64,000 bases of DNA from Halocaridina rubra (taxonomy: Eukaryota > Arthropoda > Malacostraca > Decapoda > Atyidae): assembly GCA_037179515.1 (NCBI GenBank), contig JAXCGZ010009464.1, positions 61,001-125,000 on the forward strand. The letters run 5' to 3'. Positions within the stretch are counted from its first letter, which is position 1; every line of letters begins with the position of its first letter. The notes beneath the pieces were generated by a model. The model worked only from the letters and a program-made list of their open reading frames with translations. It was not told where the DNA came from and ran no database searches. Both the position numbers and the translations under genes were made by a program. Positions 37,874 through 50,580 of this stretch are shown one piece after another.

Positions 37874-40800
37874 GTATGTTCAAAGTATATTCAGCATGTG
37901 AATACTTCTTAATGCTTATTCAAGCCTGTATTATATGATTGGGAAATACTGTATTGTGTAGTTAATCTGCATTTCATATATTATAATTCTTGTCACTGAA
38001 AATTATGGGAGCATTTATATATGGTTTGGAACATATACTCATTCTTAATTCTGTGTTTTACTGTTTTATGTCTGTGTTTCTACTGTACTTAAGTACAGAC
38101 AGTTTTGTTGGTCTTCATGTAAATGTTTATTAAATAGTAAGATGTCTTTTCAAATTTCTCTTTAGAAATTGGAATGTTAGATTCCTAGAGATTCTTAGAG
38201 GTATGTAGATAGATATTAGAAGTATCTTTGTATTTTATGAGATTATATATATTATTATGCTGTGGCGGGCACAGCATCAAAGAATAGCCCTAACGTATTC
38301 CCTGCGTGTCGTAAGAGGCGACTAAAAGTGGACGGGGCGAGGGGACTAGGATTCCCCCCCTTGTATTAACCTCCTGTGAGACGTCAAAGAAGAAGGGGAG
38401 TAGAGGGGAGAACAACTTCTCCCCAAACTTTAGTTTTGGGGTGTCTAAATGTGCGTGGTTGTAGTACGATAGAGAGCAAAAGATATGAGATTGGATATAT
38501 GTTTGGTAGGAGGAGGATGGATGTATTGGCATTGTGTGAGACGAAGATGAAAGGAAAAGGAGAAGTGCCAATTGGTGATGTGACAGGTAGGGTGTCTGGG
38601 GTTGAAAGGGGGAGAGCGAGAGAAGGTGTGGCATTATTGCTGAGTGAATGGATGGTAAAGGTAAGGTAGTGGAATGGAAAGAAGTGTCATCTAGGCTGAT
38701 GTGGGTGAGGGCTAGGATAGGTAGGGAATGTTGGGTTTTGTTAGTGCATATGGGCCAGGATGTGAGAGAAGTGAGGAAGAGAGGGGTGAATTCTGGAATG
38801 AGTTAACTAGGTGCGTGGATGGTCTGAGTAAAAGGAACTATATAGTTGTGTTGGGTGACTTGAATGTCAGAGTGGGTGATGGAGAGGTAGAAGGTGTTGT
38901 AGGAAAGTATGGGGTACCAGGTGGGACTAAGAGTGGCGAGAGACTGTTAGATATGTGTGTGGAGCAAGAATTGGTGATAGGTAATAATTTTTTCAAGAAG
39001 TTAATAAATAAGTATACATGGATGAGAGTGGCAAATGGAAGAGTGAAAGAAAGAGCATTGATGGATTATGTGTTGGTAGCAAAGAGCATGATTGGTAGAG
39101 TGAAAGTTGTGCATGCATTTAGGGGTGTGGCTGCTGGGATGTCTTATCATTCTTTGGTTGAAGCAAAAGAGTAGGGGGATATAGAAGGGAAACGGTGAAG
39201 GTGGAAGAGTTGAAAAAGCCAGAGAAGAGACAGGAATATCAGGACAGGTTGAAAGTGGCATATGACATGGTGAAAGAAAGAAAAGTTGGGGAGTTAGAGG
39301 AGGAATGGGGGTTGATGAAAGAATGTTTTGTGGAAAATGCCAGTGATGTGTGTGGAAAGAGGTTTGTTGGAGGTGGCATGATGAGGAGCAGCGAGTGGTG
39401 GAATGAAGGGGTGAAAATGAAGGTGGAAGAGAAAAATAGGGCTTTTGAGGAAGTGCTGCAGTGTAAAAGTAGGGAGAAGTATGAAATATATAGGGAGAAA
39501 AATGTGGAAACCAAGCAGAAGGTAGAGGAAGAGAAGAGGTTGGCAAATGTTAGGTAGGGACAGGATTTTAGTAGGGCATATGAGGAGAATAAAAAGGAGT
39601 TTTGGAAAGAAATGAAGAGAGTAAGGAAGGATGGATCAAGGATGGAAGAGACAGTGAAAGATGTGAATGGACAGATGTTAGGAGGGAACGATGCAAGAAA
39701 AAGATGGGCAGAATATTTTGAGTGCTTGCTGAATGTTGAGGAAGATAGAGAGGCAGCTATAGTGGCAGTGGGGGGTGTTCAAGTTCCAGTAATGGGAGAT
39801 GACAATAAGAGAGAGATTACAAGAGAGGAGGTGAAAAGGGCATTGTATGAAGCGAAAGCAGGTAAAGCACCTGGAATGGATGGTGTGAGGGCGGAGAGCG
39901 GAGATGTTGAAAGAAGGGGGTGTGACTGCATTGGAATGGTTAGTGAAAGTGTTTAATGTATGCCTTATGTTGTCAATGGTGCCATTGGAATGGGTGATTG
40001 CTTGTATAGTGTCCCTATGCAAAGGTAAGGGAGATGTGTATGAATGCAGTAATTTTAGGGGTATAAGTTTGTTGAGTGTGGTAGGAAAAGTGTATGGTAG
40101 GATACTGGTTAATAGGATTAGGGATAAGACAGAAAATGTGATCGCAGAAGTGCAGAGTGGTTTTAGGAGAGGTAGAGGTTGTATAGATCAGATTTTTATA
40201 GTTAGGCAGTTATGTTAGAAATATTTAGCAAAGGGTAAGGATGTGTATTTTGCATTTTTGGATCTGGAGAAAGCGTATGATAGAGTTGATAAAGAAGCAA
40301 TGTGGAATGTTTTGAGATTATATGGAATTAATGGTAAATTGTTGCATGAAGTGAAGAGTTTGTATGAGGGCAGTAGAGCTTGTGTTAGGGTAGGGAATGA
40401 AATAAGTGAGTGGTTTCCAGTGAGTGTGGGACTGAGACAGGGATGTGTGATGTCACCATGGCTGTTCAATTTGTATATTGATGGAGTCGTAAGAGAGGTG
40501 AATAAGCGAGTGCGTGGTTGAGGTCTGAGAATGGTAGATGGGGATGATAACGAGTGGGAGCTGAATAAGTTGCTGTTTGCAGATGATACTGTGGTGGTGG
40601 CAGATTCAGAGGAGAAGCTGTGTCAGTTAGTGTCAGAATTTGGAATGGTGTGTGAGAGAAGGAAGTTGCGAGTGAATGTGGGAAAGAGTAAGGTTATGAG
40701 GTGTAGAAGAAATGAGAATGGTGCAGGATTGAAATTTATGTTGAATGGAGAGACACTTGAGGAAGTTGATCAGTTTAAGTATTTAGGCTCGTTTATAGCT

Positions 40801-42130
40801 GCGAATGGTGGAGTGGAAGCAGATGTGTGTCACAGAGTGAATGAATGATGTAAAGTGTTGGGTTCATTGAAAGGAGTGATGAAGAATAGAGGGTTGGAAA
40901 TGAATGTTAAGAAAGTTTTGTATGAGAAAGTGGTTGTGCCAACTGTGATGTATGGATCAGAGTTATGGGGTATGAAAGTAAGTGAGAGACGGAAACTAAA
41001 TGTGTTTGAGATGAAATGCCTGAGGAGTATGATTGGTGTATCTCGGTTGGATAGGGTTAGGAATGAAGTGGTGAGAGCAAGAACAGATGTGAGGAGAGAA
41101 ATTGCAGGCAGAGTAGATATGAATGTTCTGAGATGGTTTGGCCATGTGGAAAGGATGGCTGATGAAAGACTGCTGAAAAAGGTGATGAATGCGAGAGTTG
41201 ATGGGAGATATGCTAGAGGGAGGCCTAGGTTTGGGTGGATGGATGGAGTAAGGCGAGCCCTGAATGATAGGAGGATGGATGTAAAGGAAGCAAGTGAGCG
41301 TGCTAGGAATAGGAATGAGTGGCGAACGATTGTGACGCAGCTCTGATGGGCATCTGCTGTTACCACAGGGCTGCATCTTACAGAGGTAGCCCTGTGGTAG
41401 GGGCAGTAGGGGAGTTGGCAGTTGTGAAGCGACACAGGTTGTGGAAGAGCCGGGAGGATGGGCTGTGGCACTCCAACAGTGCCATCTGAACGGTCGCTAG
41501 CTCCCTCGTCATTGCCCATAGAGCAAAGTAATCCCCTTATTGTTTTCTTTTTTTGATGTCGGCTACCCCCAATTAAAGGGGGAAACAGCCAGTGTAACGT
41601 AGGAGGTGGCTAGTAGGGACTAGGACAAGGTTTGCTGCAAAATATAGTATTAGAAGTGGTGAAAATGTGCAGATGTAATAAATTCTGTCTCAGTTCCTTT
41701 GTGACAGTTTTAGCTGCCTGGCCGGCTTTTATGGGATATGACATCATGCATGAAATAAAGGTAATCAAAATAATAATATGTTTTGTTGGCATAAAATTAA
41801 ACATTTTGTATGGCCAGCATATGGAATGAGGGGATAAAAGAGGTAGTGGTGCAGGAGCTGGTTATCCCTCAGTGTCTGAGTGTATCTTGTTGCAATAAAA
41901 TAAGAAGAGCTATCTTACAGTTTTTGCCATTGTGCATGATGGTGTTGTAGATAAAGTCATGTGTGGAAATAATGAAATGAAATTTAAATTGAAACATATT
42001 TATTTGGAATTCGATTTGAGGTTGAATCCAGTTTCACCCATTTTGGTATTGTGTTTTGAAAATGATCATATAATATTTAACTCTTGCTTTGTTGTATTGA
42101 AAGGCTTAACTTCTGTCTTGGATTTTTCAG
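37874..42130 (+). other. Derlin intron 1 (4257 bases)
   Basis: GTATGT...TTTTTCAG. Most of it is a family B LINE in sense orientation at 38275-41600. The rest is A/T-rich. Confidence 0.9.
38275..41600 (+). mobile_element. RTE-like LINE (family B), near full length, degenerate
   Basis: The leader contains TATTCCCTGCGTGTCGTAAG. Endonuclease frames at 38376-38669 (LVLGCLNVRGCSTIESKRYE) and 38728-39174 (FVSAYGPG; NYIVVLGDLNVRVGDG; the usual SDH reads SYH). Linker frames at 39195-39956, including AKAGKAPGMDGV. RT frames at 39904-40848: SGFRRGRGCIDQIF, FLDLEKAYDRVDKEA, GLRQGCVMSPWLFNLYIDGV, LLFADDTVVVAD. The C-terminus at 40855-41346 has MYGSELWG, LRWFGHVERM and a GRP-x(2)-GW block. The 3' end carries CGGCTACCCCCAATTAAAGG. 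Several frameshifts and stops make it inactive. Confidence 0.92.
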
Positions 42131-42196
42131 CAATTGGATCTTGTGTCACCATTCCAGCTCTACTTCAACCCTATATTGATATTTAGACATTATCAG
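42131..42196 (+). CDS. DERL2: Derlin-2-like, coding exon 2
   Basis: Acceptor GATTTTTCAG and donor GTATCT flank 22 codons: QLDLVSPFQLYFNPILIFRH and YQ. This is the derlin L1-region segment (QL-x-L-(I/V)-(T/S)-PFQLYFNP). Both borders are phase 0. Confidence 0.95.
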
Positions 42197-43123
42197 GTAT
42201 CTGAATTTACTTTGACTCGTTCTGTGTGTTTTTATTTGCTGTCACTTATGCTTGGTGTATTACTTTTAGGATTATTGGTTCAGGAGTCTGTTGTTTAAAA
42301 CTTTCACAGCCCTTAAAGTGTACATTATTTCTCAGGTATGGAGGAAATTATTTTTAAAACTGATATATAGCACTACATTTTCCGCATTTAAGGATTACTA
42401 ATGGCATAATTCTTATATAATTAGTAAAGAGTACCTAATTCGATCATGAAAATTCGTGTATTTAGGTAGAAAATATGCAAGACTTTCTTCTGTGGTGTAA
42501 CTTTCAGATTTTATTAAGTTTCATATCTATTCCTTCGAATAGCACTGGCTAATATTAACAGGTTTTACTTTGGTATTGTTTTCAATGAGGCATTAAGTTT
42601 GTCATACCTGATTATGTGGTCTATCTACCGGACTTGGTAAACATTCACTTCTCTTCTTTTTAATGTAAAATGCATATATTAGTTCATTTTATATTTGTAA
42701 TGCTTGCAGTTAGGAAATGTAATGATTTCCTATTTTGTAGATATTTATGTTTTGCAAATATGGATTTTATCAATAATTTTCATTTAATTCAGCACATTGC
42801 CTTGCCATTTTGAATTGATTTAACTATCTCCATTCACTTATAGTTTGAACTTATAATATACGTTTTTGAAGAATTGTTATCGCTTGTATTTTTGTACTTC
42901 AATGCATTATTTTAAGGTGCACTTCTTTCATCTAGTATTCTTGAATTTATTACATAACTTGCCATTATTTCAGGATTTTAACCCATTTTGGACTGACAGT
43001 ACTGATTTTTGCAAGTACTGATTGTAATTTTCATTGCTCTACTTGTAAAATATTCATTGCCCATATATTCCCCTCTGCTCGAAGGGAGTACAATTGTAAA
43101 TGGTGTATGCATATCTTTGACAG
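42197..43123 (+). other. Derlin intron 2 (927 bases)
   Basis: GTATCT...CTTTGACAG, A/T-rich, nothing else recognised. Confidence 0.9.
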
Positions 43124-43267
43124 GTGTGGAGACTGGTGACAACATTCCTTTTCTTTGGGACTATAGGTTTCAATTTCCTCTTCAACATGCTCTTTACATA
43201 CCGATATTGTAGAATGTTAGAAGAAGGATCTTTTAGAGGACGTACTGCTGATTTTGTTCTAATGATG
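43124..43267 (+). CDS. DERL2: Derlin-2-like, coding exon 3
   Basis: 48 codons starting [20 protein letters not shown] and ending [16 protein letters not shown] before donor GTAAGT. It carries the conserved Trp-Arg (WR) motif of the L1 loop, transmembrane segment 2, and the near-invariant [18 protein letters not shown] block. Confidence 0.96.
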
Positions 43268-43961
43268 GTAAGTAAAATTTATTGGAAATATAATAATCTT
43301 TCTACTCCTTTGCTTTTCTATTTCGTCTAAACAGTATACTCTACTGCTAGAAACGTAAAATACTGGTAAAGTAGTCAGCTTTCATGTATTCCCTAGATTG
43401 TGATTATCTTGTTGTACAGTGATTGAATGGGAAAGTTATATACATTTTGTTGTGAGATGTAGGAATTATTGCTCTTGTACTATCTTTTTTTAGCTCGCTG
43501 TATCTCAATCATGGCAACAGTGTTGCCACCGCTGAACTGAAAAATAGAGGCAATAGGGCTCAATCAGACCGTGTCTGTCATTACTCCTTTTATCAGTTGT
43601 TCAGTGGCAAGCAAGAGATTTCAGGGAGAAGGGGACTGGCAGCCTTTCTCTCTCCCATCCCCTTTGTTGTCTCTTATGGTTTAAGTTGAGTGTACATAAC
43701 TATTTCTCCCACCATTGTTGGCATCCCTCTAAGGTGGCTGTTAAGAAATGCAGGGATTTTGAAAGCAGATCTCTTTGTCCCATAACTCTAGGGATAGTCT
43801 TTTTATTCGCCTCTTATGTCATAATGCGAATACACGTATACAAAGGTTGAATTCCTTTTCCCCATGCCAAGGCTTTTCTGCTTAATATCATCATGTATTT
43901 GTCTGTCATAGGCTAAGAAGATGTTACCCTATTGTTTGTAATATCTTGTAGAGACGGTGTT

Positions 43962-44105
43962 ATTTTTTTTTATTGAATGTGACACGAGGACTGGCAATGA
44001 AAATTGCCCTCATCGGGTCTGGACATGAAGAAAACATAAAGCAAAGAGAAACAAATAGGGAGTGTTGTGCCTTGTCAAATGTGAAGGGATAATAAGAGAT
44101 GTGTA
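43962..44105 (-). repeat. Short element from the ends of LINE family C
   Basis: The minus strand reads from the ATTATCCCTTCACATTTGAC block through TGATGAGGGC-type sequence to GTCCTCGTGTCACATTC and an A tail. It is a relative of 15713-15880 and 47605-47755. Confidence 0.65.
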
Positions 44106-44548
44106 AGAAATTGAAAAAAATATTTGGTGTTGATGTGGGAATAGAATGAGAACCGTAACTGAAGGTAGACTTGACATCGAAATGTCCTGGACTGTCCTAT
44201 TTAAATCCAGTAGACCTTAAGCTGTAGTATTTTTTTTTACAGGGTTTATATCAAATTGTCATATTCTCTTTTTTTCATATGCCTTCCTTTTGCTTTATTT
44301 TTCTTATCTGTAAAGTTATTGGATTATGAATATATGTCCTGTGTTTTAGGAGATACAATGCATGAAGAAATAAATAAAAAAAAAGATTCCATATGTTTTA
44401 GTTTACTTCGGGAGCATTTCTCAATATAGTTTTAAATAGGCATCATATTTAAGAGTGTAATTTGACCATGAATTGTAATTTCAAAAATAGCCTTGTTTCT
44501 TTTAGATATAAGTAAATTTGAAAGATTTATTGGTATTATAGATTATAA

Positions 44549-45640
44549 ATACAGTGGAACCTCGGTTTTCGAGCTTAATTCGTTCCTAAAGCTGTAGGAG
44601 AACCAAAGCCATTTTTCCCTGAAGAATTAGAGTATATGAATAAATCCGATCTTTGACCTTTGGTGATTGGTTTATAAACCTCTACAATAGAACTTCATGC
44701 ATAATTCTTATACAAAAACTATGAAAATAATTAAATCTTACATAAAAAGAATAAACATAAAAAATAGATAAAATATAGAAGAAAATTTAAATTCACTTTA
44801 CCTGTATGGAGGAGAGTTCTTGACTTAAATGGAATATGATGAGGAAGGGAAAGGAGAGTGATGTTAGTATTTGAAAGGGGAGTCCAATTCTATAAAAACA
44901 GTAGGTAACTGTATCTGATTTTCTCTCACTCTTTTTTTGTGATTTGGCACCACTCAACTGCTGGAGACTTACTTGGCCTCACAACAAACCTATCGAATGT
45001 GATATGTTTTTGCCTTCACTTTAATATGTTTCTAAAGTGAGACATGGTGGTGTCATTTAAAAGGATTGCACTGCAGTCTGTTAGAGCTTTGTCAAAGTGA
45101 TATCTTTTCACAAAACGTTGCAATTCACCCTGTGTTGCACACATTCCATTTGTCAAAGAACTAGAGACCTCCTCCCTTCCATCTTCTTCCTCTGAAGAAA
45201 TTTCTTTTACCACTGCCATTTCCTGCTACTTCTAGAGGTGTTTTAGTTCTTTTGTGGAAAGCTCATTTCTGAGATCCTCCAGTAATCCTCCACTTCATCA
45301 TTGTCAACTTCCATGCTCATGCTTTTACACTAAGTCATAATTTCATTGACAACAGCATCGGCCTCAGCCTAAATGCCCTTAGTCTCTTTTCTGCTACGCA
45401 GTCTGGCAACAGTTTACTTCAGGCCAATATCTGGGTCTCTTAAGTCACATGCCATCAAGCTTTGTCTGTGAGATTTATGCATTGCAGGATGTAGTGCTAT
45501 CCTACTCTTCTCCCCATTTTTGTTCAGTTGTTGAGCACAATTATTCATTATGTAGCTTTTGCTCAAGTTTAAAACTTTTTTATAGTGAATATTAATGTCA
45601 TTATCATCATACTTATTAGACATTTAAAATGACTTGCTAG
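44549..45640 (-). mobile_element. Tigger/pogo-like transposon remnant
   Basis: The right end on the minus strand is a terminal repeat seen on plus as CAGTGGAACCTCGGTTTTCG at 44552. Upstream, the minus-strand frame 45016-45219 gives CATQGELQRFVKRYHFDKAL and NDTTMSHFRNILK, the C-terminal motif of Tigger transposases (Tc1/mariner superfamily). The catalytic DDE domain and 5' end are not found. A second minus-strand frame at 45414-45623 is unassigned. Confidence 0.65.
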
Positions 45641-46633
45641 GAATATAAACGGCAGTTCCATGTTGCTCTTATTTTATATACTACAGCATTATTAGCAGTT
45701 TATCATTATCGTATCCATGCTTCTATCTTTCATATTTTACGCGCAGGCATATTTGTAGAACTTGTTGAGCTCACAGATCAATGTGGCAGGATAAATAAAA
45801 AACAGAAAACAGACATACAATATATAGCTTTAATATTGTGGCCAAAAGATAACAATGTACAGCGACCGCTTCTCTACACTTTACCCCCTGTCAACATAAA
45901 CAAACAAACAAAAGATGCTCGAGAATTGCAATATCATATATAATAAGTTGAACAGAACTAACAGAAGTGCCATTTCAGTAACCTATTTTTATCTAAAAAG
46001 AGCTGGCTAAAAGGAGTATGGGATTGAAGTCTAGTAATTCTAGTCTCGAATTTTTTTTTTGTGCTGCAACAGCTGACAGAATGGGTGATAATTGGGTTGG
46101 GTATGTCATGATGCCCTGAAGCCTAATTAAATAACTGTTAAAATTATTATTATTATTGTAACTTTGTGATATAGGAGAATGAATACCTCACTTGTATTCC
46201 CTTTGTTTTGTAAGAATTGTCAAAGAGTTAAGGAAGAAAAGGCCTGGCAATATCATCCTTTTTGGCATTCTTTTTTGCACCACAATCCGGTTTTACATCA
46301 TGGACTCCCTTTTTTATTAAGGGCTAGTAAGGTTCCTTATATCAAAGGACTTTTCATGGCTATTTTTGTTATTTTGTTTTATTTATTATTATTATTATTA
46401 TTATTTTGTCTAAGACTGCTGGATAAAACATAATTTTGAGTCATTATCATCATCATTTGTTTGTAACACTTGTTTCAACTTTTAATTGTTAATATCATGT
46501 CTCTATGAAGAACAGTAATCCCTTGCTATATTGCGGTTCACCTATTGCGGATTTGCTACATCGCGGATTTTTTTGGTCGAGTTTTTTTTCTGGGTATGTG
46601 CGAAAATATTAAATATATAAAAAATTTTCAGTA

Positions 46634-46713
46634 CAGTGTTCCCCCGGTTATTCGCATTTCTTGGTTCGTGTTCTCACTGTATCGCGGTTTTTTCTTGGGG
46701 GGCCCCCCAAATA

Positions 46714-46759
<46 letters not shown>

Positions 46760-46762
46760 TTT

Positions 46763-46801
<39 letters not shown>

Positions 46802-47012
46802 TTTTTTTTTGTGACACCAGGATGGGCCAAAAAATAATAAAATAAAGCAGACTTTATCAGGTTGTAAAGAGAAACAGAGATGGAGAGTGTAATGACCTGT
46901 CAGATGTGAAGGGATTATAAAAAGTGTGTAATGAATATCCAGCTCTTTGCTGGGTTTTAATATACCTCTGCATTACTTTCATGATGTCTATTCCAATAAT
47001 TCTGCTTAGATC

Positions 47013-47053
<41 letters not shown>

Positions 47054-47238
47054 GGCAACAATAAGTTTCCTTTGATGATGATTATGGACATTATTATCAT
47101 CATCATCATTATTATTATTATTAAGGGCTCATCATTGTTTGTACATCTGTTGGTTTATTTACTTTTAATAACTGTGTAAAGTGCCCCTCCCTAGTTGGCT
47201 GGGACAAAGAGAGTGTGGGGGGTTGGGTAGAATAGAAT

Positions 47239-47285
<47 letters not shown>

Positions 47286-47372
47286 TTTAAGTAACTCTTG
47301 TTCATTCAACCAAAACTACATTTTTTATAGTAAAAATAATGGTTTAATTACGAATTCGTAGTAATAATGATG

Positions 47373-47435
<63 letters not shown>

Positions 47436-47494
47436 GTGATAATAATAATAATAATAATCTCCCCAATCATCATCAAAGGAATATTATTGTTGCC

Positions 47495-47544
<50 letters not shown>

Positions 47545-47765
47545 GATCTAAGGAGAAGTTTTAGAATAGACATCATGAAGGTAATGCAGAGGTATAGTAA
47601 ACCCAGCAGAGAGCTGGATATTCATTACACATCTTTTATAATCCCTTCACATCTGACAGGTCATTACACTCTCCATCTCTGTTTCTCTTTACAGCCTGAT
47701 AAAGGCCGTTTTATTTTATCATTTTTGGCCTGTCCTGGTGTCATAATCATAATCATCATCATCAT

Positions 47766-47831
<66 letters not shown>

Positions 47832-47907
47832 GCTGATCCTACTTTGCGATTTTCCTGGTTCGTGCCGGGTCCCGAACCGAACTACCGTGATAAGGGAGGG
47901 AACACTG
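46634..47907. mobile_element. Nested inverted-repeat element (T2) with foldback core
   Basis: Ends CAGTGTTCCCCCGGTTATTC and (right) AGGGAGGGAACACTG, both flanked by TA (46632-46633 and 47908-47909). The T1 sequence continues across the insertion (AAAATTTTCAG / TTTTCATTATTTTATTG). Inside is a long inverted duplication of the short family C-derived repeat (arms near 46800-47085 and 47477-47752) plus many microsatellites, including (ATT)n, (TTTA)n, (GA)n, (AAT)n and poly(A). No transposase is present. Confidence 0.72.
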
Positions 47908-47919
47908 TATTTTCATTAT

Positions 47920-48480
47920 TTTATTGAAAACGAAAATTTTCATTATTTTATTGATACAAAAAGGTATTTCCAAGCCTAAGAATAATAAAACAGTAAGAAA
48001 TAGTAAAAAAACATAAATTTGAACATGTAACTCTGCACCATAGAAAGTACGATACTGGTATCAGCGTTTCGGAAAACCCAAAGGGTCACATCTACGTGAG
48101 CTAGCACATATTAAAATTTCCAGTAGCTTCATTATTTTATTGATATAAAATATGTATTTCCTATTCTAAGAATAATAAAACAGTAAAAAACAAATAATCA
48201 CAGTATTACACCATGTAAAATAAGATACCGGTATCAGCGTTTCTGAAAACGAAAAGGGGCGCACCTACGTGAGCTAGTACATATTGAAACTTTCATTATT
48301 TTATTGATAAAATAAGTATTTCCTAGCCTAAGAGTAATAAAACAGTAAAAAATAGTAAAAAACAAATTTAAACATATACACTCACAGTATTGCTCCATGT
48401 GAAATACTGTACGATAGCGTACATTGTATTGGCGTCTTGGAAAACGCAAAGGCTCGCACCTACGTGAGATAGTTCATGGA
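47920..48480. repeat. ~175-bp tandem units inside T1
   Basis: Units combining ATTATTTTATTGATA, CCTA-x-TCTAAGAATAATAAAACAG, GCACCATG and GATACCGGTATCAGCGTTTC recur about 3 times. The same unit forms the array at 55.2-55.9 kb and occurs once at 54.0-54.2 kb. Confidence 0.8.
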
Positions 48481-48689
48481 ATGCTATTGTCTGAAAGGGT
48501 GAGAGACGACGAATCACAGAATTGTTTTTCTGTATGTTCTGTATCACGGGGTGTTATTGGCATTTTGATTGAAGTTTGGTTCTCTCACCATCTTCCATTG
48601 TCTCGCCTCACTCATTCAGTCTAACTGACATGTGCGCAGTTCGCGTTATGCTTATTAATATGTTATGCTTCAGGGGTTGGGTTCTTTCG

Positions 48690-49320
48690 ATAACAGTCTC
48701 CTATGCCTCAAAAGGCCTCTCTTTAATTTCAAGCGGCTCTTGCAGATTTTCTTTAGCATGTGATTTACAAGAGATTCTTCTACTGGGGGAGCATCAATAT
48801 CATTTCCTTTGCCTTAACAGACTTTAATTTCAAGCGACTTCTGCAGATCTTCTTTAACGTGTGATTTACAAGATTTCCTCTTCTGGGGGAGCATCAGTAT
48901 CGTTTCCTTTGCCTCAACAGACTCCTCTTTAGTTCAAGCGGCTTCTGCATATCTTCTTTAACGTGTGATTTAAAAGAGATTTCCTCTACTGGGGGAGCAC
49001 TAGTGTCATTTTCACAGTTTTCAATGCCATCCACCTCCATCATAGAAGGAGAAGGAACACAGTTGGTTTGTGAAGACTGACCTGAATTGAGACCAGTTTG
49101 TACAAAGTACAAAGTACTATTGTATTTCAAAACATCACTGATAGGATACTTAGCCTCTCCACTTCAATATTTTTCATAATGATCAAGAGTTTTCCTACGT
49201 AATGTATATTCAATTCACTTCGTAACTGAGCCACGAGGAAATCGAAGAACCTGGCCTTATACTCGAACGTCTGGCAGCCCTGTATGAACACGTGACAGCA
49301 CTCCAACAACTCTCACAAGA
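48690..49320 (-). other. Unrecognised reverse-strand ORF region with triplicated ~112-bp repeat
   Basis: The minus-strand frame 49127-49309 encodes CCHVFIQGCQTFEYKARFFD and following residues. 48894-49130 encodes NCENDTSAPPVEEISFKSHV and KEDMQKPLELK. The latter motif is repeated at DNA level three times (near 48705, 48815 and 48920; period ~112 bases) with later frame breaks. It lies inside Tigger-like T1 but opposite to the expected transposase direction. I do not recognise it; a captured gene fragment is one possibility. Confidence 0.45.
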
Positions 49321-49739
49321 ACATGATGATAATATAGTTTGTTCGGTGACCTTCTGCAACCTTCTCGACGATGCCATGTCATTACCACCTCATTCACGGT
49401 AAGTTTACCTATCACTTTCATATAAAAAAAAAATTAAATTTATGCTTGCACGCTGTTATTGATAAAGTAAAGGGTGGTTTGTTAACAGTACAGTGAGGGT
49501 TTATACAGTAAACGTAAAAATAAATGTAAAATACCTATGTACATATAGGGTGATTCTACTTCGCGGAAATTCACCTATCGTGGTTGGTCCCGGAACCTAA
49601 CCCCCGCGATAAACGAGGGATCACTGTATATACTTTCCAACAAAGTCGGGCATGCTTCTTATACCAGTACTAGCTTCTTATGTAGAACAGAGTTAAATAT
49701 TACTAAGATTAGTCTCTGTAGTTGTTGTTGATGACGTTC

Positions 49740-50580
49740 CTTAGGCTGTCTTGCCAAACAGCCCCTAGTCCCTGAGGAAGGCCACTGCTGATCCCGTGCT
49801 TTCCCACATAGCTCTCAGGGAGTAATTGTTGTGTTGTTCGTGTATGTGGTATGTAGTGCAGTCTTCCATAATGTGTCTGCCTGTATGTGGTGCTGCATTA
49901 CATCGAGGACAGGCATCATTGATGGAGTCGTCCTGCCTCTTTTGATAGCTCTGAAGAGCTGGGTGGTGCCTACTTTGCAGCCTTGCTAGGTGAACTCTCT
50001 TTTCACAGGGAAGGGAGGATTCAGAAAGATGGCTGTTAGGAGGTTGTGCATGCATCTGTGTGTTGTCATTGAGTGACTGGATGGAATGGCGAGTTTGGTG
50101 AGTATGGATATATTTGCTGAGGCAGGATTAGGATGGGCAAGGGAGAAGAGATGACATTTATTTGTATTATTGTGGGCTAAGTGTTGTAGGAAAAATTGTG
50201 TTGTTGTGTGTGTTGTGTTAAGAGTTTAGGTTATTAGCCCGCATCTGAGGCCCCTCCCAGGATTTCATAACTTATGCAGGGCAAGGGATGATTGTGGCTG
50301 TTAGGCCTCTTTTGCTGCTTCTCCTCTGAGTTGTTTGTCGGTCTCTTCTGATTTGCAGCTCTGTAGGGTAGGCCAACAGCACTGATGCTGCCATTCCAGG
50401 CCCATATGTTGATCCTTATTTTGGGTGCTGTCAAGCCTTCTATTCCAGAATCTCTTTTCATGTAAACAAACAACATCAAGGTGAGGTGAAGATAATGTGA
50501 TATGATGAGTTCCTAATTCCTCATTCTTTTTGTTATTGATTTTCTTTTCCATTTATTTTCAATAGAGTATGACATCAAGT
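49740..50580 (-). mobile_element. Jockey-like LINE fragment, apparently 5' and 3' parts joined
   Basis: The minus-strand frame 49765-50055 has CEKRVHLARLQSRHHPALQS and CPRCNAAPHTGRHIMEDC, the zinc-binding ORF2 C-terminus. The frame 50301-50552 has INNKKNEELGT and SSPHLDVVCLHEKRFWN, resembling the start of an APE endonuclease. Only about 250 bases lie between them, so the RT is deleted. Confidence 0.6.

Larger units (their letters stand above)
46513..49626 (+). mobile_element. Tigger-like element (T1) with nested element T2
   Basis: Begins CAGTAATCCCTTGCTATATT and ends GATAAACGAGGGATCACTG, inverted-repeat ends followed by TA. The internal 5' part (47910-48480) contains ~175-bp tandem units, and 48480-48650 matches the untranslated region ahead of the transposase in 53.9-55.1 kb. 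The 3' part (49310-49626) also matches that element. No sense-strand transposase remains; a reverse-strand frame lies in its place (48660-49310). T2 is inserted at 46634. Confidence 0.72.

Noticed and set aside
38376..39174. Host gene of the 'craniofacial development protein 2-like' kind
   Set aside because: Such annotations commonly come from RTE-type LINE endonucleases; here RT and LINE ends follow directly.
46381..46845. Leu- or Tyr-rich open frames
   Set aside because: They are produced by (ATT)n and (TTTA)n repeats.
47575..47979. 134-codon frame with Ile, Lys and Arg-Glu runs
   Set aside because: It is made of (ATC)n, poly(A) and (GA)n tracts inside the foldback element.
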